Shown in pieces: positions 23,201-38,200 of a DNA stretch of 64,000 nucleotides (its first letter is position 1; every line of letters starts with the position of its first letter). The notes below the pieces were generated by a model that saw only the letters and a list, made by a program, of their open reading frames with translations, was not told the origin of the DNA and made no database searches. The position numbers were made by a program, and so were the translations under genes. Source of the stretch: Eutreptiella sp. 'Long Island Sound 2002'. Its lineage: Eukaryota; Euglenozoa; Euglenophyceae; Eutreptiales; Eutreptiaceae. Location of the stretch: positions 20,761,000 to 20,824,999 of the forward strand of contig OZ038384.1 of assembly GCA_964036045.1 (NCBI GenBank). Reading direction: 5' to 3'.

Positions 23201-26200
23201 TCCGTCAAATTTTTGGGGGGTCTACACCCCCCAATTATTTCACCGATGGGGTTCCGTCAAATATTTGGGGGGTCCACACCCCCCAAAATATTTCACGGAT
23301 GGGGTTCCGTCAAATATTTGGGGGGTCTACACCCCCCAAACATTTCACGGATGGGGTTCCGTCAAATATTTGGGGGGTCTACAGCCCCCAAAATATTTCA
23401 CGGATGGGGTTCCGTCAAATATTTGGGGGGTCTACAGCCCCCAAAGATTTCACGGATGAGGTTCCGTCAAATTTTTGGGGGGTCTACACCCCCCAATTAT
23501 TTCACCGATGGGGTTCCGTCAAACATTTGGGGGGTCTACACCCCCCAAAAATTTCACCGATGGGGTTTTGTTAAATATTTGGGGGGTCTACAGCCCAAAA
23601 TATTTCACGGATGGGGTTCCGTCAAATATTTGGGGGGTCTACACCCCCCAAATATTTCACGGACGGGGTACCGTCAAATATTTGGGGGGTCTACAGCCCC
23701 AAAATATTTCACGGATGGGGTTCCGTCACATATTTGGGGGGTCTACAGCCCCCAAATATTTCATTGATGGGGTTCCGTCAAATATTTCGGGGGTCTACAC
23801 CCCCCAAATATTTGACGGATAGGGTTCCGTCAAATATTTGGGGGGTCTACACCCCCAAAATATTTCACGGATGAGGTTCCGTCAAATTTTTGGGGGGTCT
23901 ACACCCCCCAAATATTTCACGGATGGGGTTCCGTCAAATATTTGGGGGGTCTACAGCCCCCAAATGTTTCACGGATCGGGTTCCGTCAAATATTTGGGGG
24001 GTCTACACCCCCAAAAAATTTCACGGATGGGGTTCCACCAAATATTTGGGGGATCTACACCCCCCAGACATTTCACGGATGTGGTTCCGTCAATTATTTT
24101 GGGGGGTCTACACCCCCAAAATATTTCACGGATGGGGTTCCGTCAAATATTTGGGGGGTCTACAGCCCCCAAATACTTCACGGATGGGGTTCCGTCAAAT
24201 ATTTGGGGGGTCTACACCCCCCAAATATTTCGCGAATGTGGTTCCGTCAAACATTTGGGGGGTCGACACGCCCAAAGTATTTCACGGATGGGGTTCCGTC
24301 AAACATTTGGGGGGTCTACACCCCCAAAATATTTCACGGATGGGGTTCCGTCAATTTTTTGGGGGGTCTACAGCCCCCAAATATTTCACGGATGGGGCCC
24401 GTCAAATATTTGGGGGGTCTACACCCCTTAAATGTTTCACGGATCGGGTTTCTGTCAAATATTTGGGGGGTCTACACCCCCAAAATATTTCACGGATTGG
24501 GTTCCGTCAAATATTTGGGCGGTCTACAGCCCCCAAATATTTCACGGATGGGGTTCCGTCAAATATTTGGGGGGTCTACACCCCCCAAATATTTCGCGGA
24601 TGTGGTTCCGTCAAACATTTAGGGGGTCGACACCCCCAAAGTATTTCACGGATGGGGTTCCGTCAAATATTTGGGGGGTCTACACCCCCCAAATATTTCA
24701 CGGGTGGGGTTCCGTCAAATATTTGGGGGGTCTACAGCCCCCAAATATTTCACGGATCGGGTTCCGTCAAATATTTGGGGGGTCTACACCCCCCAAACAT
24801 TTCACGGATGTGGTTCCGTCAAATATTTGGGGGGTCTTCAGCCCCAAAATATTTCACGGATGGGGTTCCGTCAAATATTTGGGGGGTCTACACCCCCCAA
24901 ATATTTCGCGGATGTGGTTCCGTCAAACATTTAGGGGGTCGACACCCCCAAAGTATTTCACGGATGGGGTTCCGTCAAATATTTGGGGGGTCCACACCCC
25001 CCAAAATATTTCACGGATGGGGTTCCGTCAAATATTTGGGGGGTCTACACCCCCCAAACATTTCACGGATGGGGTTCCGTCAAATATTTGGGGGGTCTAC
25101 ACCCCCCAAAAATTTCACCGATGGGGTTTTGTTAAATATTTGGGGGGTCTACAGCCCCCAAAATATTTCACGGATGGGGTTCCGTCAAATATTTGGGGGG
25201 TCTACAGCCCCCAAAGATTTCACGGATGAGGTTCCGTCAAATTTTTGGGGGGTCTACACCCCCCAATTATTTCACCGATGGGGTTCCGTCAAATATTTGG
25301 GGGGTCTATACCCCCCAAATATTTCACGGATGGGGTTCCGTCAAATATTTGGGGGGTCCACACCCCCCAAAATATTTCACGGATGGGGTTCCGTCAAATA
25401 TTTGGGGGGTCTACACCCCCCAAACATTTCACGGATGGGGTTCCGTCAAACATTTGGGGGGTCTACACCCCCCAAAAATTTCACCGATGGGGTTTTGTTA
25501 AATATTTGGGGGGTCTACAGCCCAAAATATTTCACGGATGGGGTTCCGTCAAATATTTGGGGGGTCTACACCCCCCAAATATTTCACGGACGGGGTACCG
25601 TCAAATATTTGGGGGGTCTACAGCCCCAAAATATTTCACGGATGGGGTTCCGTCACATATTTGGGGGGTCTACAGCCCCCAAATATTTCATTGATGGGGT
25701 TCCGTCAAATATTTCGGGGGTCTACACCCCCCAAATATTTGACGGATAGGGTTCCGTCAAATATTTGGGGGGTCTACACCCCCAAAATATTTCACGGATG
25801 AGGTTCCGTCAAATTTTTGGGGGGTCTACACCCCCCAAATATTTCACGGATGGGGCTCCGTCAAATATTTGGGGGGTCTACAGCCCCCAAATGTTTCACG
25901 GATCGGGTTCCGTCAAATATTTGGGGGGTCTACACCCCCCAAATATTTCGCGAATGTGGTTCCGTCAAACATTTGGGGGGTCGACACGCCCAAAGTATTT
26001 CACGGATGGGGTTCCGTCAAACATTTGGGGGGTCTACACCCCCAAAATATTTCACGGATGGGGTTCCGTCAATTTTTTGGGGGGTCTACAGCCCCCAAAT
26101 ATTTCACGGATGGGGCCCGTCAAATATTTGGGGGGTCTACACCCCTTAAATGTTTCACGGATCGGGTTTCTGTCAAATATTTGGGGGGTCTACACCCCCA

Positions 26201-29200
26201 AAATATTTCACGGATTGGGTTCCGTCAAATATTTGGGGGGTCTACAACCCCCAAATATTTCACGGGTGGGGTTCCGTCAAATATTTGGGGGGTCTACAGC
26301 CCCCAAATATTTCACGGATCGGGTTCCGTCAAATATTTGGGGGGTCTACACCCCCCAAACATTTCACGGATGTGGTTCCGTCAAATATTTGGGGGGTCTT
26401 CAGCCCCAAAATATTTCACGGATGGGGTTCCGTCAAATATTTGGGGGGTCTACAGCCCCCAAATATTTCACGGATGGGGTTCCGTCAAATCTTTGGGGGG
26501 TCTACAGCCTTCAAATATTTCACGGATGGGGTTCCGTCAAATATTTCAAATGTTTCACAGATGGGAATCCGTCAAATCTGTGGGGGGTCTACACCCCCCA
26601 AATATTTGACGGATGGGGTTCCGTCAAATATTTGGGGGGTCTACGTCCCCCAAATATTTGACGGATGGGGTTCCGTCAAATTTTTGGGGCGTCTACACCC
26701 CCCAAATATTTCACGGATGGGGTTCCGTCAAATATTTGGGGGGTCCACAGCCCCCCAAATATTTCACGGATGGGGTTCCGTCAAACATTTGGGGGGTCTA
26801 CACCCCCCAAATATTTCACGGATGGGGTTCCGTCAAATATTTGGGGGGTCTACACCCCCCGAATATTTCACGGATGGGGTTCCGTCAAATATTTGGGGGG
26901 TCTACACCCCCCAAATGTTCCACGGATGGGGTTCCGTCAAATATTTTGGGGGTCTACAGCCTCCAAATATTTCATGGATGGGGTTCCGTCAAATATTTCA
27001 AATATTCCAAGGATGGGGTTCCGTCAAGTATGTGGGGGGTCTACACCCCCCAAATATTTCACGGATGGGGTTCCGTCAAATATTTGGGGGGTCTACAGCC
27101 CCAAAATATTTCACGGATGGGGTTCCGTCAATTTTTTGGGGGTCTACACCCCCCAAATATTTCACGGGTGGGGTTCCGTCAAATATTTGGGGGGTCCACA
27201 CCCCCCAAAATATTTCACGGATGGGGTTCCGTCAAATATTTGGGGGGTCTACAGTCCCAAAATATTTCACGGATGGGGTTCCGTCAAATATTTGGGGGGT
27301 CTATACCCCCCAAATATTTCACGGATTGGGTTGCGTCAAATATTTGGGGGGTCTACACCCCCAAAATATTTCACGGATGGGGTTCCGTCAAAATTTTTGG
27401 GGGGTCTACAGCCCCGAAACATTTCACGGATGGGGTTCCGTCAAATATTTGGGGGGTCTACAGCCCCCAAATATTTCACGGATGGGGTTCCGTCAAATAT
27501 TTGGGGGGTCTACAGCCCCCAAATATTTCACGGATGGGGTTCCGTCAAATATTTGGGGGGTCTACACCCCCCAAATATTTCACGGATGGGGTTCTGTCAA
27601 ATATTTGGGGGGTCTACACCCCCCAAATATTTCACGGATGGGGTTCCGTCAAATATTTGGGGGGTCTACACCCCCCGAATATTTCACGGATGGGGTTCCG
27701 TCAAAAATTTGGGGGACTACACCCCCCAAATATTTCACGGATGGGGTTGCGTCAAATATTTGGGGGGTCTACAGCCCCAAAATATTTCACGGATAGGGTT
27801 CCGTCAAATATTTGGGGGGTCTACAGCCCCCAAATATTTCACGGATGCGGTTCCGTCAAATATTTGGGGGGTCTACACCCCCCAAATATTTCACGGATGT
27901 GGTTCCGTCAAATATTTGGGGGGTCTACACCCCCCAAATGTTTCACGGATGGGGTTCCGTCAAATATTTGGGGGGTCTACAGCCCCCAAATGTTTCACGG
28001 ATGGGGTTCCGTCAAATATTTGGGGGGTCTACACCCCCAAAATATTTTACGGATGGGGTTCCGTCAAATATTTGGGGGGTCTACAGCCCCCAAATATTGC
28101 ACGGATGGGGTTCCGTCAAATATTTGGGGGGTCTACAGCCCCCAAATATTTCACGGATGGGGTTCCGTCAAATATTTGGGGGGTCTACAGCCCCCAAATA
28201 TTTCACGGATGGGGTTCCGTCAAATATTTGGGGGGTCTACACCCCCCAAACATTTCACGGATGGGGTTCCGTCAAATATTTGGGGGGTCTACAGCCCCAA
28301 AATATTTCACGGATGGGGTTCCGTCAAAGATTTGGGGGGTCTACAGCCCCCAAAGATTTCACGGATGAGGTTCCATCAAATTTTCGGGGGGTCTATACCC
28401 CCCAAATATTTCACGGATGGGGTTCCGTCAAATATTTGGGGGGTCTACACCCCCCAAAATATTTCAGTGATGGGGTTCTGTCAAATATTTGGGGGGTCTA
28501 CACCCCCCGAATGTTTCACGGATGGGGTTCGGTTAAATATTTGGGGGGTCTACAGCCCAAAATATTTCACGGATGGGGTTCCGTCAAATATTCCGGGGGT
28601 CTACACCCCCCAAATATTTCACGGATGTGGTTCCGTCACATATTTCGGGCGTCTACAGCCCCCAAAATATTTCACGGATGTGGTTCCGTCACATATTTGG
28701 GGGGTCTACTGCCCCCAAAATATTTCACGGATGCGGTTCGGTCAAATATTTGGGGGGTCTACACCCCCCAATCATTTCACGGATGGGGTTCAGTCAAATA
28801 TTTGGGGGGTCTACAGCCCCCAAAATATTTCACCGATGTGGTGTCGTCACATATTTGGGGGGTCTACAGCCCCCAAAATATTTCACGGATGGGGTTCCGT
28901 CAAATATTTGGGGGGTCTACACCCCCCAAATATTTCACGGATGGGGTTCCGTCAAATATTTGGGGGGTCTACACCCCCCAATTATTTCACCGATGGGGTT
29001 CCGTCAAATATTTGGGGGTTCTACACCCCCCAAATATTTCACGGATGTGGTTCCGTCAAATATTTGGGGGGTCCACACCCCCCAAAATATTTCACGGATG
29101 GGGTTCCGTCAAAATTTTTGGGGGGTCTACAGCCCCGAAACATTTCACGGATGGGGTTCCGTCAAATATTTGGGGGGTCTACAGCCCCCAAATATTTCAC

Positions 29201-32200
29201 GGATGGGGTTCCGTCAATTATTTGGGGGGTCTACAGCCCCCAAATATTTCCCAGATGGGGTTCTGCCAAATATTTGGGGGGTCTACACCCCCCAAATATT
29301 TCACGGATGGGGTTCTGTCAAATATTTGGGGGGTCTACACCCCCCAAATATTTCACGGATGGGGTTCCGTCAAATATTTGGGGGGTCTACACTCCCCGAA
29401 TATTTCACGGATGGGGTTCCGTCAAAAATTTGGGGGACTACAACCCCCAAATATTTCACGGATGGGGTTCTGTCAAATATTTGGGGGGTCTACACCCCCC
29501 AAATATTTCACGGATGGGGTTCCGTCAAATATTTGGGGGGTGTACGTCCCCCAAATATTTGACGGATGGGGCTCCGTCAAATATTTGGGGGGTCTACAGC
29601 CCCAAAATATTTCACGGATGGGGTTCCGTCAAATTTTTGGGGGGTCTACACCCCCCAAATATTTCACGGGTGGGGTTCCGTCAAATATTTGGGGGGTCCA
29701 CACCCCCCAAAATATTTCACGGATGGGGTTGCGTCAAATATTTGGGGGGTCTACAGCCCCAAAATATTTCACGGATAGGGTTCCGTCAAATATTTGGGGG
29801 GTCTACACCCCCCAAATATTTCACGGATGCGGTTCCGTCAAATATTTGGGGGGTCTACACCCCCCAAATATTTCACGGATGTGGTTCCGTCAAATTTTTG
29901 GGGGGTCTACACCCCCCAAATGTTTCACGGATGGGGTTCCGTCAAATATTTGGGGGGTCTACAGCCCCCAAATGTTTCACGGATGGGGTTCCGTCAAATA
30001 TTTGGGGGGTCTACACCCCCAAAATATTTTACGGATGGGGTTCCGTCAAATATTTGGGGGGTCTACAGCCCCCAAATATTGCACGGATGGGGTTCCGTCA
30101 AATATTTGGGGGGTCTACAGCCCCCAAATATTTCACGGATGGGGTTCCGTCAAATATTCGGGGGGTCTACAGCCCCCAAATATTTCACGGATGGGGTTCC
30201 GTCAAAGATTTGGGGGGTCTACAGCCCCCAAATATTTCACGGATGGGGTTCCGTCAAATATTTGGGGGGTCTACACCCCCCAAACATTTCACGGATGGGG
30301 TTCCGTCAAATATTTGGGGGGTCTACAGCCCCAAAATATTTCACGGATGGGGTTCCGTCAAAGATTTGGGGGGTCTACAGCCCCCAAAGATTTCACGGAT
30401 GAGGTTCCATCAAATTTTCGGGGGGTCTATACCCCCCAAATATTTCACGGATGGGGTTCCGTCAAATATTTGGGGGGTCTACACCCCCCAAAATATTTCA
30501 CGGATGGGGTTCTGTCAAATATTTGGGGGGTCTACACCCCCCGAATGTTTCACGGATGGGGTTCCGTCAAATATTTGGGGGGTCTACACCCCCCAAAAAT
30601 TTCACCGATGGGGTTCGGTTAAATATTTGGGGGGTCTACAGCCCAAAATATTTCATGGATGGGGTTCCGTCAAATATTCGGGGGGTCTACACCCCCCAAA
30701 TATTTCACGGATGTGGTTCCGTCACATATTTCGGGCGTCTACAGCCCCCAAAATATTTCATGGATGTGGTTCCGTCACATATTTGGGGGGTCTACTGCCC
30801 CCAAAATATTTCACGGATGCGGTTCGGTCAAATATTTGGGGGGTCTACACCCCCCAAACATTTCACGGATGGGGTTCAGTCAAATATTTGGGGGGTCTAC
30901 AGCCCCCAAAATATTTCACGGATGTGGTGTCGTCACATATTTGGGGGGTCTACAGCCCCCAAAATATTTCACGGATGGGGTTCCGTCAAATATTTGGGGG
31001 GTCTACACCCCCCAAATATTTCACGGATGGGGTTCCGTCAAATATTTGGGGGGTCTACACCCCCCAATTATTTCACCGATGGGGTTCCGTCAAATATTTG
31101 GGGGTTCTACACCCCCCAAATATTTCACGGATGTGGTTCCGTCAAATACTTGGGGGGTCCACACCCCCCAAAATATTTCACGGATGGGGTTCCGTCAAAT
31201 ATTTGGGGGATCTACACCCCCCAAAATATTTCACGGATGTGGTTCCGTCACATATTTGGGGGGTCTACAGCCGCCAAAATATTTCACGGATGCGGTTCCG
31301 TCAAATATTTGGGGGGTCTACACCCCCCAAACATTTCACGGATGGGGTTCCGTCAAATATTTGGGGGGTCTACACCCCCCAAATATTTCACGGATGGGGT
31401 TCCGTCAAATATTTGGGGGGTCTACACCCCCCAATTATTTCACCGATGGGGTTCCGTCAAATATTTGGGGGTTCTACACCCCCCAAATATTTCACGGATG
31501 TGGTTCCGTCAAATATTTGGGGGGTCCACACCCCCCAAAATATTTCACGGATGGGGTTCCGTCAAATATTTGGGGGATCTACACCCCGCAAAATATTTCA
31601 CGGATGTGGTTCCGTCACATATTTGGGGGGTCTACAGCCGCCAAAATATTTCACGGATGGGGTTCCGTCAAAGATTTGGGGGGTCTACACCCCCCAAACA
31701 TTTCACGGATGAGGTTCCGTCAAATTTTCGGGGGGTCTATACCCCCCAAATATTTCACGGATGGGGTTCCGTCAAATATTTGGGGGGTCTACACCCCCCA
31801 AAATATTTCACGGATGGGGTTCTGTCAAATATTTGGGGGGTCTACACCCCCCGAATGTTTCACGGATGGGGTTCCGTCAAATATTTGGGGGGTCTACACC
31901 CCCCAAAAATTTCACCGATGGGGTTCGGTTGAATATTTGGGGGGTCTACAGCCCAAAATATTTCACGGATGGGGTTCCGTCAAATATTCGGGGGGTCTAC
32001 ACCCCCCAAATATTTCACGGATGTGGTTCCGACACATATTTCGGGCGTCTACAGCCCCCAAAATATTTCACGGATGTGGTTCCGTCACATATTTGGGGGG
32101 TCTACTGCCCCCAAAATATTTCACGGATGCGGTTCGGTCAAATATTCGGGGGGTCTACACCCCCCAAACATTTCACGGATGGGGTTCAGTCAAATATTTG

Positions 32201-35200
32201 GGGGGTCTACAGCCCCCAAAATATTTCACGGATGTGGTGTCGTCACATATTTGGGGGGTCTACAGCCCCCAAAATATTTCACGGATGGGGTTCCGTCAAA
32301 TATTTGGGGGGTCTACACCCCCCAAATATTTCACGGATGGGGTTCCGTCAAATATTTGGGGGGTCTACACCCCCCAATTATTTCACCGATGGGGTTCCGT
32401 CAAATATTTGGGGGTTCTACACCCCCCAAATATTTCACGGATGTGGTTCGGTCAAATATTTGGGGGGTCCACACCCCCCAAAATATTTCATGGATGGGGT
32501 TTCGTCAAATATTTGCGGGATCTACACCCCCCAAAATATTTCACGGATGTGGTTCCGTCACATATTTGGGGGGTCTACAGCCGCCAAAATATTTCACGGA
32601 TGCGGTTCCGTCAAATATTTGGGGGGTCTACACCCCCCAAACATTTCACGGATGGGGTTCCGTCAAATATTTGGGGGGTCTACACCCCCCAATTATTTCA
32701 CCGATGGGGTTCCGTTAAATATTTGGGGGTTCTACACCCCCCAAATATTTCACGGATGTGGTTCCGTCAAATATTCGGGGGGTCCACACCCCCCAAAATA
32801 TTTCACGGATGGGGTTCCGTCAAATATTTGGGGGATCTACACCCCCCAAAATATTTCACGGATGTGGTTCCGTCACATATTTGGGGGGTCTACAGCCGCC
32901 AAAATATTTCACGGATGCGGTTCCGTCAAATATTTGGGGGGTCTACACCCCCCAAACATTTCACGGATGGGGTTCAGTCAAATATTTGGGGGGTCTACAG
33001 CCCCCAAAATATTTCACGGATGTGGTGTCGTCACATATTTGGGGGGTCTACAGCCCCCAAAATATTTCACGGATGGGGTTCCGTCAAATATTTGGGGGAT
33101 CTACACCCCCCAAAATATTTCACGGATGTGGTTCCGTCACATATTTGGGGGGTCTACTGCCCCCAAAATATTTCACGGATGCGGTTCGGTCAAATATTCG
33201 GGGGGTCTACACCCCCCAAACATTTCACGGATGGGGTTCAGTCAAATATTTGGGGGGTCTATAGCCCCCAAAATATTTCACGGATGTGGTGTCGTCACAT
33301 ATTTGGGGGGTCTACAGCCCCCAAAATATTTCACGGATGGGGTTCCGTCAAATATTTGGGGGGTCTACACCCCCCAAATATTTCACGAATGGGGTTCCGT
33401 CAAATATTTGGGGGGTCTACACCCCCCAAAATATTTCACCGATGGGGTTCCGTCAAATATTTGGGGGTTCTACACCCCCCAAATATTTCACGGATGTGGT
33501 TCCGTCAAATATTTGGGGGGTCCACACCCCCCAAAATATTTCACGGATGGGGTTCCGTCAAATATTTGGGGGATCTACACCCCCCAAGATATTTCACGGA
33601 TGTGGTTCCGTCACATATTTGGGGGGTCTACAGCCGCCAAAATATTTCACGGATGCGGTTCCGTCAAATATTTGGGGGGTCTACACCCCCCAAACATTTC
33701 ACGGATGGGGTTCCGTCAAATATTTGGGGGGTCTACACCCCTCAAAAATTTCACCGATGAGGTTTTGTTAAATATTTGGGGGGTCTACAGCCCAAAATAT
33801 TTCACGGATGGGGTTTCGTCAAATATTTGGGGGGTCTACACCCCCCAAATATTTCACGGATGGGGTACCGTCAAATATTTGGGGGGTCTACAGCCCCAAA
33901 ATATTTCACGGATGTGGTTCCGTCAAATATTTGGGGGGTCTACACCCCCCAAATGTTTCACGGATGGGGTTCCGTCAAATATTTGGGGGGTCTACAGCCC
34001 CCAAATATTTCACGGATGGGGTTCCGTCAAATATTTGGGGGGTCTACACCCCCAAAATATTTTACGGATGGGTTTCCGTCAAATATTTGGGGGGTCTACA
34101 GCCCCCAAATATTGCACGGATGGGGTTCCGTCAAATATTTGGGGGGTCTACAGCCCCCAAATATTTCACGGATGGGATTCCGTCAAATATTCGGGGGGTC
34201 TACAGCCCCCAAATATTTCACGGATGGGGTTCCCTCAAATATTTGGGGGGTCTACAGCCCCCAAATATTTCACGGATGGGGTTCCGTCAAATATTTGGGG
34301 GGTCTACAGCCCCCAAATATTTCACGGATGGGGTTCCGTCAAATATTTGGGGGGTCTACAGCCCCAAAATATTTCACGGATGGGGTTCCGTCAAAGATTT
34401 GGGGGGTCTACAGCCCCCAAAGATTTCACGGATGAGGTTCCGTCAAATTTTTGGGGGGTCTATACCCCCCAAATATTTCACGGATGGGGTTCCGTCAAAT
34501 ATTTGGGGGGTCTACACCCCCCAAAATATTTCACGGATGGCGTTCTGTCAAATTTTTGGGCGTCTACACCCCCCGAATGTTTCACGGATGGGGTTCCGTC
34601 AAATATTTGGGGGGTCTACACCCCCCAAAAATTTCACTGATGGGGTTCGGTTAAATATTTGGGGGGTCTACAGCCCAAAATATTTCACGGATGGGGTTCC
34701 ATCAAATATTCGGGGGGTCTACACCCCCCAAATATTTCACGGATGGGGTTCCGTCAAATATTTGGGGGCTCTACAGCCCCCAAAATATTTCACGGATGTG
34801 GTGTCGTCACATATTTGGGGGGTCTACAGCCCCCAAAATATTTCACGGATGGGGTTCCGTCAAATATTTATGGGGTCTACACCCCCCAAATATTTCACGG
34901 ATGGGGTTCCGTCAAATATTTGGGGGGTCTACACCCCCCAAATATTTGACGGATGGGGTTCCGTCAAATATTTGGGGGTTCTACACCCCCCAAATATTTC
35001 ACGGATCGGGTTCCGTCAAATATTCGGGGGGTCTACACCCCCAAAATATTTCACAGATGGGGTTCCGTCAAATATTTGGGGGGGCTACAGCCCCCAAAAT
35101 ATTTCACGGATGTGGTTCCGTCAAACATTTGGGGGGTCTACACCCCCAAAATATTTCACGGATGGGGTTCCGTCAAATATTTGGGGGGTCTACAGCCCCC

Positions 35201-38200
35201 AAAATATTTCACGGATGGGGTTCCGTCAAATATTTGGGGGGTCTACACCCCCCAAATATTTCACGGATGCGGTTCCGTCAAATATCTAGGGGGTCTACAG
35301 CCCCCAAAATATTTCACGGATGTGGTTCCGTCAAATATTTGGGGGGTCTACACCCCCCAAATATTTCACGGATGGGGTTCCGTCAATTATTTGGGGGGTC
35401 TACACCCCCAAAATATTTAACGGATGGGGTTCCGTCAAACATTGGGGGGTCTACAGCCCCAAAATATTTCACGGATGGGGTTCCGTCAAATATTTGGGGG
35501 GTCTACACCCCCCAAAATATTTCACGGATGGGGTTCCGTCAAATATTTGGGGGGTCTACACCCCCAAAATATTTCACGGATGGGGTTCCGTCAAACATTG
35601 GGGGGTCTACAGCCCCAAAATATTTCACGGATGGGGTTCTGTCAAATATTTGGGGGGTCTACACCCCCCAAATATTTCACGGATGGGGTTCCGTCAAATA
35701 TTTGGGGGGTCTACTGCCCCCAAAATATTTCACGGATGCGGTTCGGTCAAATATTTGGGGGGTCTACACCCCCCAAACATTTCACGGATGGGGTTCCGTC
35801 AAATATTTGGGGGGTCTACACCCCCCAAAAATTTCACCGATGGGGTTCGGTTAAATATTCGGGGGGTCTACAGCCCAAAATATTTCACGGATGGGGTTCC
35901 ATCAAATATTCGGGGGGTCTACACCCCCCAAATATTTCACGGATGGGGTTCCGTCAAATATTTGGGGGCTCTACAGCCCCCAAAATATTTCACGAATGTG
36001 GTGTCGTCACATATTTGGGGGGTCTACAGCCCCCAAAATATTTCACGGATGGGGTTCCGTCAAATATTTATGGGGTCTACACCCCCCAAATATTTCACGG
36101 ATGGGGTTCCGTCAAATATTTGGGGGGTCTACACCCCCCAAATATTTGACGGATGGGGTTCCGTCAAATATTTGGGGGTTCTACACCCCCCAAATATTTC
36201 ACGGATCGGGTTCCGTCAAATATTCGGGGGGTCTACACCCCCAAAATGTTTCACAGATCGGGTTCCGTCAAATATTTGGGGGGTCTACAGCCCCCAAAAT
36301 ATTTCACGGATGGGGTTCCGTCAAATATTTGGGGGGTCTACACCCCCAAAATATTTCACGGATGGGGTTCCGTCAAACATTGGGGGGTCTACAGCCCCAA
36401 AATATTTCACGGATGGGGTTCTGTCAAATATTTGGGGGGTCTACACCCCCCAAATATTTCACGGATGGGGTTCCGTCAAATATTTGGGGGGTCTACTGCC
36501 CCCAAAATATTTCACGGATGCGGTTCGGTCAAATATTTGGGGGGTCTACACCCCCCAAACATTTCACGGATGGGGTTCCGTCAAATATTTGGGGGGTCTA
36601 CACCCCCCAAAAATTTCACCGATGGGGTTCGGTTAAATATTCGGGGGGTCTACAGCCCAAAATATTTCACGGATGGGGTTCCATCAAATATTCGGGGGGT
36701 CTACACCCCCCAAATATTTCACGGATGGGGTTCCGTCAAATATTTGGGGGCTCTACAGCCCCCAAAATATTTCACGAATGTGGTGTCGTCACATATTTGG
36801 GGGGTCTACAGCCCCCAAAATATTTCACGGATGGGGTTCCGTCAAATATTTATGGGGTCTACACCCCCCAAATATTTCACGGATGGGGTTCCGTCAAATA
36901 TTTGGGGGGTCTACACCCCCCAAATATTTGACGGATGGGGTTCCGTCAAATATTTGGGGGTTCTACACCCCCCAAATATTTCACGGATCGGGTTCCGTCA
37001 AATATTCGGGGGGTCTACACCCCCAAAATGTTTCACAGATCGGGTTCCGTCAAATATTTGGGGGGTCTACAGCCCCCAAAATATTTCACGGATGGGGTTC
37101 CGTCAAATATTTGGGGGGTCTACACCCCCCAAATATTTCACGGATGGGGTTCCGTCAAATATTTGGGGGGTCTACAGCCCCCAAAATATTTCACGGATGG
37201 GGTTCCGTCAAATATTTGGGGGGTCTACACCCCCCAAATATTTCACGGATGCGGTTCCGTCAAATATTTGGGGGGTCTATAGCCCCCAAAATATTTCACG
37301 GATGTGGTTCCGTCAAATATTTGGGGGGTCTACACCCCCCAAATATTTCACGGATGGGGTTCCGTCAAATATTTGGGGGGTCTACACCCCCAAAATATTT
37401 CACGGATGGGGTTCCGTCAAACATTGGGGGGTCTACAGCCCCAAAATATTTCACGGATGGGGTTCCGTCAAATATTTGGGGGGTCTACACCCCCCAAATA
37501 TTTCACGGATGGGGTTCCGTCAAATATTTGGGGGGTCTACAGCCCCCGAAATATTTCACGGATGGGGTTCCGTCAAATATCTGGGGGGTCTACAGCCCCC
37601 AAAATATTTCACGGATGGGGTTCCGTCAAACTTTTGGGGGGTCTACAGCCCCCAAAGATTTCACGGATGACGTTCCCTCAAATTTTTGGGGGGTCTACAC
37701 CCCCCAAAATATTTCACGGATGGGGTTCCGTCAAATATTTGGGGGGTCTATACCCCCCAAATATTTCACGGATGGGGTTCCGTCAAATATTTGGGGGGTC
37801 CACACCCCCCAAAATATTTCACGGATGGGGTTCCGTCAAATATTTGGGGGGTCTACACCCCCCAAAATATTTCACGGATGTGGTTCCGTCACATATTTTG
37901 GGGGTCTACAGCCCCCAAAATATTTCACGGATGTGGTTCCGTCACATATTTGGGGGGTCTACAGCCACCAAAATATTTCACGGATGCGGTTCCGTCAAAT
38001 ATTTGGGGGGTCTACACCCCCCAAACATTTCACGGATGGGGTTCCGTCAAACATTTGGGGGGTCTACACCCCCCAAAAATTTCACCGATGGGGTTTTGTT
38101 AAATATTTGGGGGGTCTACAGCCCAAAATATTTCACGGATGGGGTTCCGTCAAATATTTGGGGGGTCTACACCCCCCAAATATTTCACGGATGGGGTTCC